The translations under genes and the position numbers were made by a program. Under the pieces are notes generated by a model, which was given only the letters and a program-made list of their open reading frames with translations, was not told where the DNA came from and did not search any database. Shown in pieces: positions 16,940 through 26,845 of a stretch of DNA of 64,000 nt (position 1 is the first letter of the stretch; each line of letters begins with the position of its first letter). Source of the stretch: Tyzzerella sp. (GTDB lineage Bacteria; Bacillota; Clostridia; Lachnospirales; Lachnospiraceae); NCBI GenBank assembly GCA_017472665.1, contig JAFUOS010000007.1, positions 124,001-188,000 on the forward strand. Reading direction: 5' to 3'.

Positions 16940-17422
16940 TTATCTTCTTATCACATCTGCAAATTCTGCATCGGAAGCCTTCCTTAAGTCTTCTGGAAGT
17001 AAAATCAATTGTAAACCTATTCTACCTCCGCTGACAACCATTTTTTCTAATTTTGTTGCATCTTCTTGAATCACGGTCTTAAATTTCTTCTTCATTCCAA
17101 TAGCGGTACAGCCGCCACGAATATAGCCTGTCACTGCTGTCAAATCCTTAAGCGGCAACATTTCCAGCGATTTTTCATTGACTGCTTTTGCTGCTTTCTT
17201 AAAATCAATCTCTTCCGCAATCGGAATTACAAATACATAATTCGCTTTACTTTTCCCGACAGTTACCAATGTTTTATACATGATTTCATGTGGCATACCA
17301 AGTAAATCTGCCGTCTGCATCCCGTCTATGAATTCGTCACACTCATACGTACGCATTTCAAATGGAATCTTCATTTTTTCTAAAATTCGCATTGCATTCG
17401 TCTTATTTTCTTTTTTTGCCAT
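16940..17422 (-). CDS. ybaK: Cys-tRNA(Pro) deacylase YbaK/EbsC family
   Basis: 160 residues of the YbaK/ProX-like editing family, which hydrolyses Cys-tRNA(Pro) misacylated by prolyl-tRNA synthetase. Seen: MPHEIMYKTLVTVG with the conserved lysine, FVIPIAEEIDFKKAAKAV, TGYIRGGCTAIGMKKKF and the closing GGRIGLQLILLPEDL. GGGAG lies 7 nt before the ATG. It sits between the RNase E/G gene and lysC, probably in the same transcript, although no functional link is apparent. Confidence 0.93.
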   Translation of the reverse strand: MAKKENKTNAMRILEKMKIPFEMRTYECDEFIDGMQTADLLGMPHEIMYKTLVTVGKSKANYVFVIPIAEEIDFKKAAKAVNEKSLEMLPLKDLTAVTGYIRGGCTAIGMKKKFKTVIQEDATKLEKMVVSGGRIGLQLILLPEDLRKASDAEFADVIRR

Positions 17423-17466
17423 GAGCTCACTCCCTTTTCAGTCTATTCGCAGCTTCTATTTTAAGT

Positions 17467-18657
17467 CTATTCGTAAAAAGCTTCGTGAAATGGCTTTCGA
17501 ATCTTCTTTCGTGTCACTTCCACCAATTGCAATTTTGTGATATCAACCAGTGTAGTAGCAATCGGATCTCTTCGCAATTCTTTATCAAAATACTCCATTA
17601 GTTCGTCCATCAATTCTTTGCTGGATAAATTAATAAAATCAATCAAAATAATCCCGCTTAAATTTCTGAGGCGAATCTGTTTGGCTGCTTCTTTCGCAGC
17701 TTCTATATTGATTTTTAAGTATGCCCTATCATCCCGCTTTTTGTCAATACATTTTCCAGTATTTACATCAATTACCGTCAATGCTTCTGTCGGTTGAATC
17801 ACAAGATAAGCTCCTGATTTCATCCAGACACGCTCTTTCAAGGCATTCTCCACATGCTTTTCTATGCTGTACAATTTATGAAGCGGCAATAATTTATCAG
17901 AGTATAAACGCAGCTTATCCAAATCTTCTGGCTGATGGTCTTCCAAGAATTCTTTCATTTCTTCATACAATTCAGAATCTTCTACGATAATATCAGTAAG
18001 ACCTTCTTGATAAATGTTCTTTAATTCTGTCAAATACTGTTTTGGAGCTTTTTTCAAACATGAAAAACATGTCCTTGTTTTTGACGCATGAACCAGTTTT
18101 TCATATTCTTGAATCAGGTGTTCCAACTCGGTTTTTAGAACCGTTTCGCCAATTTCTTTTGCATTGGTGCGCATGATAAAGCCAAACTTATCCGATGCGT
18201 AAGATTTTGCAATTTGAATTAGACGCTCTCTTTCCTCTTTTGGCAATTTTGCAGAAGCACCAATGCGTGTGTCTCCACTCGTCAATACAGCATATTTTCC
18301 TGTAAAACTAAGCTTGCTGGTAACTGTTGGAACTTTTGTTTTTACCGCTTCTTTGGAAACCTGAACCAGAAGTTCATCTCCAATGCATAACGGCTTTTTT
18401 CCAATTTTCTGTGTAAAAATAGGTGCTTCGTTTTCTTCTATTGCATAGTAGCATTCAACACCCGTTGCAATTTCAATAAATGCCGCGTTTATGTTTCGGA
18501 TGATGTTTTTCACCTTACCAATATAAACATTTCCTAATACAGCCGCATTTTCCTGAACTTCTTGCTTGGAGCAATGCAGTTCCACGACTTCCTCGTTTTC
18601 CAAAACAGTCGTCAATATTTTGTTATCCAGTTTTGTAATTACTAATTTACGATTCAT
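17467..18657 (-). CDS. Ribonuclease E/G family endoribonuclease
   Basis: 396 residues. An N-terminal S1-like RNA-binding region (about 36-120; NVYIGKVKNIIRNINAAFIEI, split by an insert) is followed by the 5'-sensor and DNase I-like region. The metal-binding aspartates are D297 (TVIDVNTG) and D340 (LIDFINL). It lacks the long scaffold tail of RNase E, and it stops about where the zinc-link (CPxC) would lie, so it is close to a minimal RNase G. A CFSC pair at 197-200 is unlike the usual zinc-link position. The gene follows the TIGR03936-type gene, an association common in Clostridia, and probably serves RNA processing. Confidence 0.9.
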   Translation of the reverse strand: MNRKLVITKLDNKILTTVLENEEVVELHCSKQEVQENAAVLGNVYIGKVKNIIRNINAAFIEIATGVECYYAIEENEAPIFTQKIGKKPLCIGDELLVQVSKEAVKTKVPTVTSKLSFTGKYAVLTSGDTRIGASAKLPKEERERLIQIAKSYASDKFGFIMRTNAKEIGETVLKTELEHLIQEYEKLVHASKTRTCFSCLKKAPKQYLTELKNIYQEGLTDIIVEDSELYEEMKEFLEDHQPEDLDKLRLYSDKLLPLHKLYSIEKHVENALKERVWMKSGAYLVIQPTEALTVIDVNTGKCIDKKRDDRAYLKINIEAAKEAAKQIRLRNLSGIILIDFINLSSKELMDELMEYFDKELRRDPIATTLVDITKLQLVEVTRKKIRKPFHEAFYE

Positions 18658-18702
18658 GTCACTCCATTACCATGCCTTGTCTATATTTACATTATGCACA
18701 GA

Positions 18703-19395
18703 TTACCACACCTTGTCCAAACTTACAAATTCTTTTGATTTTCCAATTTCAGCGAGTGCATATACTTCTAATCTATGATGAACAAAAGATGCCTCTTCCA
18801 AATCCGCACCCAGATATTGCCCAAGTGCCTGCATCACGACCTCCGGCTTCAGATTTTCTACACTTCCGGTAGCTACCTGCATATATACTCCATTTTCGCG
18901 AATTTCAAACTTGTAAATCATCGGCTTGATATCCACTTCTTTTTCACTCTTCTTGGTTTTCTTCACAATCAAAATTTGCTCCTGTTCCATGAAGCCTGCT
19001 GCTTTTTCTTTCCAATTTTCTGGGAAAGCATCATTTTTTACATTGGAAAGATAATCAGCTGCAGCCACAATCGACATTCCGGTTCGTTTCTTATCATCGG
19101 AAATCGGAACCATATTTACAACTTCGATTCCTTCCACCATAGTCTGATTCATACATTCTACTGCTGCACCCATATCGATTTCTTCTGTCAATTCAATATC
19201 AAAATATTCTCCGTCGCTGGTCACACCTACCCCTAGAGGATTTGCAAACGACATAATCATATGCGGGCTAAATCCTCCTGTAAAAGCGATTGGAATATCT
19301 GCACGTCGCATTACTTTTTGAAAAAAGCGCATGACATCAAGGTGACCGATAAATTTCATTGCACCAAATTTACGAAATTTAATTCTTGCCTTCAA
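18703..19395 (-). CDS. TIGR03936-type radical SAM-associated protein (DUF2344)
   Basis: 230 residues. The opening KARIKFRKFGAMKFIGHLDVMRFFQKVMRRADIP and the GGFSPHMIMSFANPLGVGVTS stretch are typical of DUF2344, a partner or fused C-terminal domain of TIGR03960 radical SAM proteins. I choose the TTG at 19395 as start: GGAGGAGG lies 8 nt upstream, whereas the longer frame has none. This overlaps the stop of the radical SAM gene by 17 nt, indicating coupled expression. The molecular function of the pair is not established; a role in RNA or ribosome modification is only a guess from its neighbours. Confidence 0.88.
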   Translation of the reverse strand: MKARIKFRKFGAMKFIGHLDVMRFFQKVMRRADIPIAFTGGFSPHMIMSFANPLGVGVTSDGEYFDIELTEEIDMGAAVECMNQTMVEGIEVVNMVPISDDKKRTGMSIVAAADYLSNVKNDAFPENWKEKAAGFMEQEQILIVKKTKKSEKEVDIKPMIYKFEIRENGVYMQVATGSVENLKPEVVMQALGQYLGADLEEASFVHHRLEVYALAEIGKSKEFVSLDKVW

Positions 19396-21244
19396 AACAT
19401 ACACCTCCTCCAAAGATTGCTGCGCCACATCCCGCGCACTGCATACGGCAGTTTGGTGTTACTTTTCCTTCCAACGCATTTTTCCATTCACGCTGCAAGA
19501 ATTTCTTTGTAACACCAATGTTAATGAAATCCCATGGTAAAATTTCATCTAAATCACGTTCTCTTAAATTATAGAACGCAACATCCAAACCAGTATTTTC
19601 AAATGCCTGCATCCATAAGTCATAGCGGAAATGTTCTCCCCATGAGTCATAGATACATCCTAATTTGTAAGCTTCTAATAATGCTTTTCCTACTCTTCTG
19701 TCGCCACGTGCGAATACACCTTCTAAGATAGTCACATCCGCTTCATGCCAGTTATATTTCAAGCTCTTATGGTTCAACTGCGCTTTCATCTCGTGGTTGA
19801 CAATATTTGCTTTTTCGATGTAATCCTCTCGATTTAACATTGTCGCCCACTGGAATGGCGTAAATGGCTTTGGAATAAAGAAAGAGGTACTTGCAACAAT
19901 CTGACATTTTCCATTTCTCTGGTCCTTTGGAATTTCATAATAGCGTCTTGCCACTTTATCTGCCAAACGAGCAATATCTTTCATATCTTCTTCTGTCTCT
20001 GTCGGAAGTCCAAGCATAAAATAAAGTTTTACACGATTCCATCCACCTTCAAATGCTTGTCCCGCACCTTCTAATATAATTTCTTCGGTTAATCCTTTAT
20101 TGATGACGTCACGAAGTCTCTGAGAACCTGCTTCTGGAGCGAAGGTCAGACTGCTCTTTCGAATATCCTGTACCTTGCTCATCACATCCAAAGAGAACGC
20201 ATCGATACGAAGCGATGGGAGGGAAATATTAATTCCTTTTCCTTTAAATTCTTCAATTAAGAATGTGACGAGTTCTTCTAACTGTGAATAGTCACTAGAG
20301 CTTAAGGAACTCAGTGATATTTCTTCGTGCCCTGTATTCTTAAGCATCTTATAAGCATATTCTTTTAACATTTCCACGTCACGTTCACGAGTTGGTCTGT
20401 ATAACATTCCCGCTTGACAGAAACGACATCCGCGGATACATCCTCGTTGAATTTCAAGCACCACTCTGTCCTGCGTTGCTTTGATAAATGGTACAACTGG
20501 TTTTTCTGGATAATAAGTGTTTGTTACATCCAATACCATCTGTTTCTCAATCACACGTTTTGCGTGCTCATTATTTGGTTCAAATGATGCAATCGTTCCA
20601 TCTTCATGATATGTCACATCATAAAATGCCGGCACATAGAGTCCTGGAATCTCCGCTGCCATTTCCAAGAATTCCTGCTTAGATTTTCCAGAAGCCTTCC
20701 ATTCTTTATAACGGTCCATTAAATCATAGAACACCGTTTCGCCTTCTCCAATATAGAAAATATCAAAGAAGTCTGCCAAAGGTTCCGGATTGTAAGTGCA
20801 AGGGCCGCCGCCAATGACAATCGGATGCTCTTCTGTCCTATCTTTCGCGAATAATGGAACCTGTGCCAAATCCAATACCTGAAGAATATTGGTATAACAC
20901 ATTTCGTATTGAATTGTAATTCCAATAAAATCAAAATCTTTAATCGGGTCCTGCGACTCCAATGCAAATAATGGAATCTCCTTTTCCCTCATAATTTGAT
21001 CCAAATCTGTCCATGGTGAATAAACACGTTCGCACCAGATATCGTCTCTGCGATTTAACATATCATATAAAATCTGTATTCCCAAATGTGACATTCCTAT
21101 CTCATATACATCTGGAAATACAAATGCAAAGCGAATATCGACTGCATCTTTATCCTTCATAACTGCATTCACTTCGTTTCCGATATACCTGGCAGGTTTA
21201 TCTACTTTTAATAAAATATCATCTGATAAGGCTAATTTTCTCAA
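19379..21244 (-). CDS. B12-binding-domain radical SAM protein (TIGR03960 type)
   Basis: 621 residues. An N-terminal B12-binding-like Rossmann region (about 30-190; FVFPDVYEIGMSHLG, VIGGGPCTYNPEP) precedes the radical SAM core, whose cluster motif is C269-x3-C273-x2-C276 (CIRGCRFC). The C-terminus carries extra cysteines (CRMQCAGCGAAI, then VCFEGKN), perhaps for a second metal site. It presumably uses SAM and an iron-sulphur cluster to modify an unknown substrate. The overlapping downstream DUF2344 gene is its usual partner. Annotated as hypothetical radical SAM proteins across Clostridia. Confidence 0.92.
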   Translation of the reverse strand: MRKLALSDDILLKVDKPARYIGNEVNAVMKDKDAVDIRFAFVFPDVYEIGMSHLGIQILYDMLNRRDDIWCERVYSPWTDLDQIMREKEIPLFALESQDPIKDFDFIGITIQYEMCYTNILQVLDLAQVPLFAKDRTEEHPIVIGGGPCTYNPEPLADFFDIFYIGEGETVFYDLMDRYKEWKASGKSKQEFLEMAAEIPGLYVPAFYDVTYHEDGTIASFEPNNEHAKRVIEKQMVLDVTNTYYPEKPVVPFIKATQDRVVLEIQRGCIRGCRFCQAGMLYRPTRERDVEMLKEYAYKMLKNTGHEEISLSSLSSSDYSQLEELVTFLIEEFKGKGINISLPSLRIDAFSLDVMSKVQDIRKSSLTFAPEAGSQRLRDVINKGLTEEIILEGAGQAFEGGWNRVKLYFMLGLPTETEEDMKDIARLADKVARRYYEIPKDQRNGKCQIVASTSFFIPKPFTPFQWATMLNREDYIEKANIVNHEMKAQLNHKSLKYNWHEADVTILEGVFARGDRRVGKALLEAYKLGCIYDSWGEHFRYDLWMQAFENTGLDVAFYNLRERDLDEILPWDFINIGVTKKFLQREWKNALEGKVTPNCRMQCAGCGAAIFGGGVCFEGKN

Positions 21245-21283
21245 TTTGATTCTCCTTTGTTTTTCATAACAACGTTCATTATA

Positions 21284-21601
21284 TCAATCGAAAAAAGGGA
21301 AGTCAACTAAACTGGAAAACTCTTGCACAGAAAACTCCTCCTGAATTTGATTGACAATCATACTGGTATCTGTTTTCGAATAGTTTGCGAGCAGAAATAA
21401 ACCAAACAGCATGACTGCGATAACTGTGCGTGCAAAAAACGTGCTATTCTTACTTTCCTCTTCCTCATAATTATCATTTTTATAAATACTTTGATAAGCG
21501 GCACGATAGCGCGGGTGTACTGCTGGTGGTGTATATTTGTCACTATACGCCTTTCTAGTCTGTTGCAGTAATTCAATTCTCCTTTTTTCGGTATCCGTCA
21601 T
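21284..21601 (-). CDS. Small single-pass membrane protein, unknown
   Basis: 105 residues starting at MTDTEKRRIELL, chosen because AGGAGG lies 6 nt before this ATG; the longer frame reads through that site. A charged cytoplasmic N-terminal half with a Tyr/Arg-rich stretch (RYRAAYQSIYKNDNY) leads to one membrane helix (about 58-74, TVIAVMLFGLFLLANY) and a short outside tail. No family recognised. It is the first gene of the run leading to the radical SAM pair, RNase E/G, ybaK and lysC. Confidence 0.65.
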   Translation of the reverse strand: MTDTEKRRIELLQQTRKAYSDKYTPPAVHPRYRAAYQSIYKNDNYEEEESKNSTFFARTVIAVMLFGLFLLANYSKTDTSMIVNQIQEEFSVQEFSSLVDFPFFD

Positions 21602-21651
21602 ATGTTGCCTCCTGATAAACATTCCACTTTGCTCCATCCCTAGTTATAGGC

Positions 21652-21690
21652 ATAAGAAAAGAGCACATACTATGTAACATAATATATGCC
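21652..21690 (-). terminator. Terminator of the histidine gene run
   Basis: Minus strand: GGGCATATA pairs with TATGTGCTC (9 bp including G-U pairs) and is followed by TTTTCTT, 20 bp after the his fusion gene stop. Confidence 0.75.
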
Positions 21691-21711
21691 CTTAAAAATT
21701 TCTTTAGAAGA

Positions 21712-22995
21712 TTAACGATCTGCAAGTTCCTTTGTGATATCTTCCCATGTCACTCCACGTTCCACCATAAGTACCATTGCATGATACAGGAAATCAGATA
21801 ACTCGTATTTGATTTCTTCTGGGTTTGGATTCTTCGCAGCGATCACTAACTCTGTCGCTTCTTCTCCAACCTTCTTCAAAATCTTATCGATTCCTTTATC
21901 AAACAGATAATTGGTGTAAGAACCTTCTTTTGGATGCTGTTTTCGATCCAGAATCGTATCATACACACTTTCAAATACCTGAAGTGGATTCTTTTCATCC
22001 AAATCGTTTCCAACTAATGGTTGGAAGAAACAGGTCGGATTGCCTGTGTGGCAGGCTGCGCCTACTTGCTCCACCTTGGCAAGAATCGTATCTTTATCGC
22101 AATCAATTGTCAAAGAACGAACATATTGGAAATGGCCAGAAGTCTCGCCTTTTACCCAGAGGGTCTGACGGCTTCTGCTAAAATAAGTCATCTTCCCAGT
22201 CTTAATCGTTGTTTCAAATGCTTCGTGATTCATGTACGCCATCATAAGCACTTCACCAGTCTTATAATGTTGTACAATGACCGGAATTAAACCTTCCGAA
22301 TTTAATTTAAATTCGGAGAAATCCATTCTGCTTGCAAAAGAAATCATCTCAATATTCTGTTCTTCGCATTTTTCTTTAAATGCTAACAAATCCAATTCAC
22401 TCTGGCTTACATATCTTCCCGAAATCCCTTCAATTCCAGCACACTTCAAAATGCGGAATACTTCAGGTTCTTCCATAACATCCGTCAAAATCACAGTAGG
22501 AACATTGGTTGTATTTGTAACTGAATCCAAATCCGGACGGTGCATAAAAACAATGCGGCTTGCAAATTTTTCAATCAGATGCTGACTCTTGTATAAACGG
22601 TCAAAATCATTCAAAGAGACCGCGATTTTTTCCTGTCCAAAACGATTAGAAACTTCTTCAATCAATTCAATACCAGTTGTCTTAGAAAAATTTAGAATCG
22701 CCTGTTTTGCACCTGCATATAAAATCTTTTTCACATCTTCCTGTCTTCGGATATTACCGCCTGCAATCATCGGAATGCGAATCAAACGATTAATTTTCTT
22801 CATCAAATCAATAGATTTGTCATGTTCTATATCAGTCGTAGATAAGTCAAACACGATTAATTCATCTGCACCACTTTCACTATATTTTTTTGCTAATTCC
22901 ACAACATCCTCTGATAATACTTCCATATTATCAAACCATTTTACTGCCTTTCCCTGATAGATAAAAATGCAGGGAATTAATTTCTTATAAGTCAT
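21712..22995 (-). CDS. hisIE: HisF-like domain fused to HisIE
   Basis: Three-part protein. Residues about 1-210 resemble a HisF/HisA TIM barrel ([43 protein letters not shown]), but the catalytic Asp expected in the IPCLDV motif is replaced (IPCIFI). Residues about 215-320 are HisI, phosphoribosyl-AMP cyclohydrolase ([31 protein letters not shown]). The last 90 are HisE, phosphoribosyl-ATP diphosphatase ([28 protein letters not shown]). HisIE catalyses steps 2 and 3 of histidine synthesis. The ATG at 22995 shares a base with the hisB stop (TAATG). Whether the barrel still acts as an isomerase or cyclase, or is structural, is unclear. Confidence 0.85.
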   Translation of the reverse strand: MTYKKLIPCIFIYQGKAVKWFDNMEVLSEDVVELAKKYSESGADELIVFDLSTTDIEHDKSIDLMKKINRLIRIPMIAGGNIRRQEDVKKILYAGAKQAILNFSKTTGIELIEEVSNRFGQEKIAVSLNDFDRLYKSQHLIEKFASRIVFMHRPDLDSVTNTTNVPTVILTDVMEEPEVFRILKCAGIEGISGRYVSQSELDLLAFKEKCEEQNIEMISFASRMDFSEFKLNSEGLIPVIVQHYKTGEVLMMAYMNHEAFETTIKTGKMTYFSRSRQTLWVKGETSGHFQYVRSLTIDCDKDTILAKVEQVGAACHTGNPTCFFQPLVGNDLDEKNPLQVFESVYDTILDRKQHPKEGSYTNYLFDKGIDKILKKVGEEATELVIAAKNPNPEEIKYELSDFLYHAMVLMVERGVTWEDITKELADR

Positions 22996-23588
22996 TATGC
23001 CAAACTTCCTTTCGTAGACCATACGTCTTTTATACGTGGCTCTTCCATAGTCGCCATATCAAGAGCTTTTCCAAATGCTTTAAATAGAGCCTCAGCCATG
23101 TGGTGATTATTACCGCCATCCATAATTTTTAAATGTAGATTCATGGCAGCACTGTAAGACACTGCATAGAAAAATTCACGGAACATCTCTGTATCAAAAT
23201 CACCGAGTTTTTCTACTGTAAATGCAGCGTTAAAATTCAAATAAGGTCTTCCAGACAAATCAATGGCACAGAGCGCTAATGTCTCATCCATTGGAAGAAG
23301 AAAACTTCCGTAACGTTTCATACCTTTTTTATCACCTAAAGCCTCTGCTATCGCCTGACCAAGTACAATACCTGTATCTTCAATCGTGTGGTGGCAGTCT
23401 ACCTGCAGGTCTCCTGTCACTTGCACATCCAAGTCAAACAGACCATGACGAGCAAATCCATCCAGCATGTGGTCGAAAAATCCGATTCCAGTGCTGATAT
23501 TCGTCTTTCCCTGTCCATCCAGATTGATTGTTACTGTAATGTTTGTTTCCTTCGTGTTTCTCGTACACGTCGCTATTCTTGCATTCAT
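22995..23588 (-). CDS. hisB: Imidazoleglycerol-phosphate dehydratase
   Basis: Dehydrates imidazole glycerol phosphate in histidine synthesis. The manganese-binding histidine motifs are present: [17 protein letters not shown], and [16 protein letters not shown]. It is monofunctional (about 197 residues), with no phosphatase domain, as in Firmicutes. The ATG at 23588 has GAGGG 6 nt upstream. It is placed between hisD and the HisF-like/HisIE fusion, all co-directional. Confidence 0.96.
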   Translation of the reverse strand: MNARIATCTRNTKETNITVTINLDGQGKTNISTGIGFFDHMLDGFARHGLFDLDVQVTGDLQVDCHHTIEDTGIVLGQAIAEALGDKKGMKRYGSFLLPMDETLALCAIDLSGRPYLNFNAAFTVEKLGDFDTEMFREFFYAVSYSAAMNLHLKIMDGGNNHHMAEALFKAFGKALDMATMEEPRIKDVWSTKGSLA

Positions 23589-23629
23589 TTTCATCCCTCA
23601 ATTCTTTTATGCAAATTTTCCATTCAGCT

Positions 23630-24919
23630 TTACTCAAATCTCACTTTAATAGAATTTGCATGTGCTGTCAACTTTTCTGCCTCTGCAAAATGTTCAATAT
23701 CTAAATGAATTGCTTCCAGAGCCTCTTTGGAATATGCGATAATACTTGATTTTTTAATAAAATCATCCACACTCAGCGGTGAGAAAAATTTTGCTGTACC
23801 ATTTGTAGGCAATACATGGTTTGGTCCTGCAAAATAGTCACCTAATGGTTCACTGCTGTATTCTCCTATAAAGATTGCTCCAGCATTTCTTACCTTCATC
23901 ATAACATCATATGGATTTTTTGTCATGATTTCCAAATGCTCGGATGCAATTTCATTCGCAATATCAATCACATCTTCCATGGTATCTGCAACGAGAATAT
24001 AACCATAATTGTCCAAAGACTTTTTCATAATCTCAGTTCTAGAAAGCTGCTCCACAAAGATTTCTACCTGTTCTGAAACCTTTTTCGCCAGTTCTTCACT
24101 TGTAGTAACTAAAATTGCTGAAGCAAGTTCGTCATGTTCTGCCTGCGACAATAAATCAGCCGCTACGTATCTTGGATTTGCAGTTTCGTCTGCGATAACC
24201 ATAATCTCACTTGGTCCTGCAATGGAATCAATGCTTACATGTCCATATACAGCCTTTTTTGCAAGTGCCACATAGATATTTCCAGGACCAACAATTTTAT
24301 CTACCTTTGGAATGCTTTCCGTACCATATGCCATTGCTGCGATAGCCTGTGCTCCGCCAACTTTATAAACCACATCAGCGCCAGCTTCTTTGGCAGCTAC
24401 CAATGTATTTGGATTTACTTTGCCATCTTTTCCAGGTGGTGTCACCATGATGATTTCTTCTACACCTGCTACTTTCGCAGGAATGATATTCATGAGTACG
24501 GAAGAAGGATAAACTGCTTTTCCTCCAGGCACATAAACTCCAACTCTTTGCAAAGCAGTCACTTTTTGTCCTAACATCGTACCATTTGGCTTGCTGTCAA
24601 ACCAGCTGTATTGTCTCTGTTTTTCGTGATAAACTTTAATATTTTCTTTCGCCTTACGAATAATCTCAATCAAAGAAGGATCTACTGCCTGATAAGCCTC
24701 TTGAATCTCTTCTTCTGTCACCTTGATGTTGGCTGCAGAAATGTCTGCCCCATCAAATTTTTTCGTAAATTCAAAAATCGCTTGATCTCTATCTTTTTTT
24801 ACCGCCTCCAGAATCGCTGCAACTCGTTCTTCGTATTCCGGATATTGATTTGGACTTCTTTTTAATAAATCTTCCAGCAGATTTTTCTTCGTGTTTTCAT
24901 CTAATTTTTGTATTCTCAT
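23630..24919 (-). CDS. hisD: Histidinol dehydrogenase
   Basis: Catalyses the last two steps, histidinol to histidine, using NAD and zinc. 429 residues, normal length. Visible: RVGVYVPGGKAVYPSSVLMNIIPAKVAGV, the KVGGAQAIAAMAYGT turn, KIVGPGNIYVALAKK, SIAGPSEIMVIAD, the zinc-ligand region LLSQAEHDELA and FAGPNHVLPT. AGGAGG lies before the ATG, which starts 3 nt after the hisG stop, so translation is probably coupled. Confidence 0.97.
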   Translation of the reverse strand: MRIQKLDENTKKNLLEDLLKRSPNQYPEYEERVAAILEAVKKDRDQAIFEFTKKFDGADISAANIKVTEEEIQEAYQAVDPSLIEIIRKAKENIKVYHEKQRQYSWFDSKPNGTMLGQKVTALQRVGVYVPGGKAVYPSSVLMNIIPAKVAGVEEIIMVTPPGKDGKVNPNTLVAAKEAGADVVYKVGGAQAIAAMAYGTESIPKVDKIVGPGNIYVALAKKAVYGHVSIDSIAGPSEIMVIADETANPRYVAADLLSQAEHDELASAILVTTSEELAKKVSEQVEIFVEQLSRTEIMKKSLDNYGYILVADTMEDVIDIANEIASEHLEIMTKNPYDVMMKVRNAGAIFIGEYSSEPLGDYFAGPNHVLPTNGTAKFFSPLSVDDFIKKSSIIAYSKEALEAIHLDIEHFAEAEKLTAHANSIKVRFE

Positions 24920-24921
24920 GT

Positions 24922-25566
24922 CTATGCCTCCTGAACCAGCACTCGTAATTTTGTTATCAGTTCACGAATTCTTTCATTTTCCAATCGCATACTTACGGGA
25001 TTTACAATCATGCGGGCCGATAATGGACAAACCTCTTCTAGCACATCCAGATTGTTTTCTCTAAGTGTGGAACCAGTTTCCACGATATCGACGATCACTT
25101 CTGATAATCCTACAAGCGGTGCCAATTCAATGGAACCATTCAGTTTAATGATTTCTACCGTTTGATGTTTTTTATTGTAGAAATAATCCTTTGCAATATT
25201 TGGATATTTCGTAGCAACACGAATCAATTCACGATGTTTTAACAATTCTTTGGCATCTTTTGGTCCGCATACGCACATACGGCATTTTCCAAATTGAAGG
25301 TCCAATACTTCATGTACTTTTCTGCCTTCTTCCATAATCGTATCTTTTCCAACTACACCGATGTCTGCAGCACCATACTCTACATATGTAGGAACATCTG
25401 GACCTTTTGCCAAAAAGAATTTCAGTTTCAATTCTTCATTGACAAAAATCAACTTTCTAGATGACTTATCTTTCATTTCCTGGCAGGTGATGCCTAACTC
25501 TTCCAGTAATTCTAACGTTTTTGTTGCGAGACGCCCCTTTGTCAGGGCAAATGTTAAATATCTCAT
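24922..25566 (-). CDS. hisG: ATP phosphoribosyltransferase, short form
   Basis: First committed enzyme of histidine synthesis, joining ATP and PRPP. 214 residues is the short form, which lacks the C-terminal regulatory domain and depends on HisZ, encoded just upstream. Motifs: FALTKGRLATKTLELL, AKGPDVPTYVEYGAADIGVVGKD, VATKYPNIAKDYF and the PRPP-binding region VDIVETGSTLRENNL. GGGAGG lies 7 nt before the ATG. Confidence 0.96.
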   Translation of the reverse strand: MRYLTFALTKGRLATKTLELLEELGITCQEMKDKSSRKLIFVNEELKLKFFLAKGPDVPTYVEYGAADIGVVGKDTIMEEGRKVHEVLDLQFGKCRMCVCGPKDAKELLKHRELIRVATKYPNIAKDYFYNKKHQTVEIIKLNGSIELAPLVGLSEVIVDIVETGSTLRENNLDVLEEVCPLSARMIVNPVSMRLENERIRELITKLRVLVQEA

Positions 25567-25583
25567 ACGTTTTCCTCCCCACC

Positions 25584-26837
25584 TTATTTAATCTTTGATG
25601 TTACAATTTTCTTTTTCCCATTCACCAGATTAATCATTTCGATTTCATTTTTGCTTTTCAAATATAACATACTGATGCAAAGATTTTGCTTCGCATAAGT
25701 TTCATATTCTTCCAGACTTTTTTCTGGATTTTTCTTCACAAGTTCCGTCGGCTTTCCTTTGCTGCGGAATTCTTTTACAAGTGAAATTGCTTCAGAACGT
25801 CTATCCTCTTCATAAAGAATATAAGTATTTTGCAGATTACAAGGAATTTCCACTTTTTGTCTTGAAAATGCACTCAATAATTCATCCACAACAATGACAA
25901 ATCCAATCGAAGGAGAAGTTTTTCCGAATTTTCCTAAAAGATGGTCATAACGTCCTCCTTTTACAATCGCATCTCCTGTTCCATATGTATACCCACGGAA
26001 AATAATGCCTGTATAATAGCCATAACTTCCGCTCATGCTCAAATCAAATGTAACATACTTTTCCACACCATAAGCCACTAACACTTTATAAATCTTTTCC
26101 AGTCTCTTTGCAGCTTCTAAGGTCTTAAAGTTTAAAGCAATCTTTTTCGCTTCCTTCATAATTTCAATGCCGCCGATTAATTCTGGCAGGACTTGAAATG
26201 CTGTTTTGGTAGTAATTTTTGCTTTTGCATTTTCTAATAATTCATCCACGCCAAAATAGTTACGATTGCGAATCAGTTCCCTCAAATGGGCTTCATCTTC
26301 TTCACTTAATTGGGTTTCTTCAATTAATCCTTCAAAGAAATCCACATTTCCAATATGAATTTGAAAATCCTTTAATCCTGCTTCTTTTAAGCTTTGTACT
26401 GCCATTGCAATCATTTCTGCATCGGCTTCAATCGAATCTACACCAATTAGCTCTGCCCCCAATTGTGTTGTTTCGCGCAATCTTCCTTGATAATTACTAT
26501 GATTGATAAATGTATTTCCTTTGTAACATACGCGAATCGGCATATCTTCTGTCTCGTACACAGTTGTAACCACTCTTGCAATCGATGGAGTAATATCTGG
26601 ACGAAGTACCAAGGTATTTCCCTCTTTGTCAAAAAATTTGTATAATTCTTTCGAAGGAATCGTTCCAATCTCTTTTCCAAATACATCGAAATATTCAAAT
26701 GTTGGAGTTTGCACATCATGATATCCATAAAGATGCAATACCTTCTGCAGTTTCTCCTCTAAGACTAATTTTCTGCTAAACTCGATGCCATAAATGTCTC
26801 TGACACCTTCTGGTGTGTGTAAAATCTGCTGTTTCAT
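25584..26837 (-). CDS. hisZ: ATP phosphoribosyltransferase regulatory subunit HisZ
   Basis: Paralogue of histidyl-tRNA synthetase that activates short HisG and mediates histidine feedback. 417 residues with class II synthetase motifs: TPEGVRDIYG near the start, TPTFEYFDVFGKE, and motif 2-like VLRPDITPSIARVV. It has no C-terminal anticodon-binding domain of normal length and is followed directly by hisG, which separates it from a true HisRS. The start lies 8 nt after the recU stop with AGGAGG adjacent, so the his genes probably share a transcript with recU and genes upstream. No his leader or T-box is visible. Confidence 0.93.
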   Translation of the reverse strand: MKQQILHTPEGVRDIYGIEFSRKLVLEEKLQKVLHLYGYHDVQTPTFEYFDVFGKEIGTIPSKELYKFFDKEGNTLVLRPDITPSIARVVTTVYETEDMPIRVCYKGNTFINHSNYQGRLRETTQLGAELIGVDSIEADAEMIAMAVQSLKEAGLKDFQIHIGNVDFFEGLIEETQLSEEDEAHLRELIRNRNYFGVDELLENAKAKITTKTAFQVLPELIGGIEIMKEAKKIALNFKTLEAAKRLEKIYKVLVAYGVEKYVTFDLSMSGSYGYYTGIIFRGYTYGTGDAIVKGGRYDHLLGKFGKTSPSIGFVIVVDELLSAFSRQKVEIPCNLQNTYILYEEDRRSEAISLVKEFRSKGKPTELVKKNPEKSLEEYETYAKQNLCISMLYLKSKNEIEMINLVNGKKKIVTSKIK

Positions 26838-26845
26838 AACTCCTC

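Noticed and set aside
26838..26845. Histidine leader or T-box before hisZ
   Set aside because: Only 8 bp separate recU and hisZ, so no leader fits; none was seen further upstream either.
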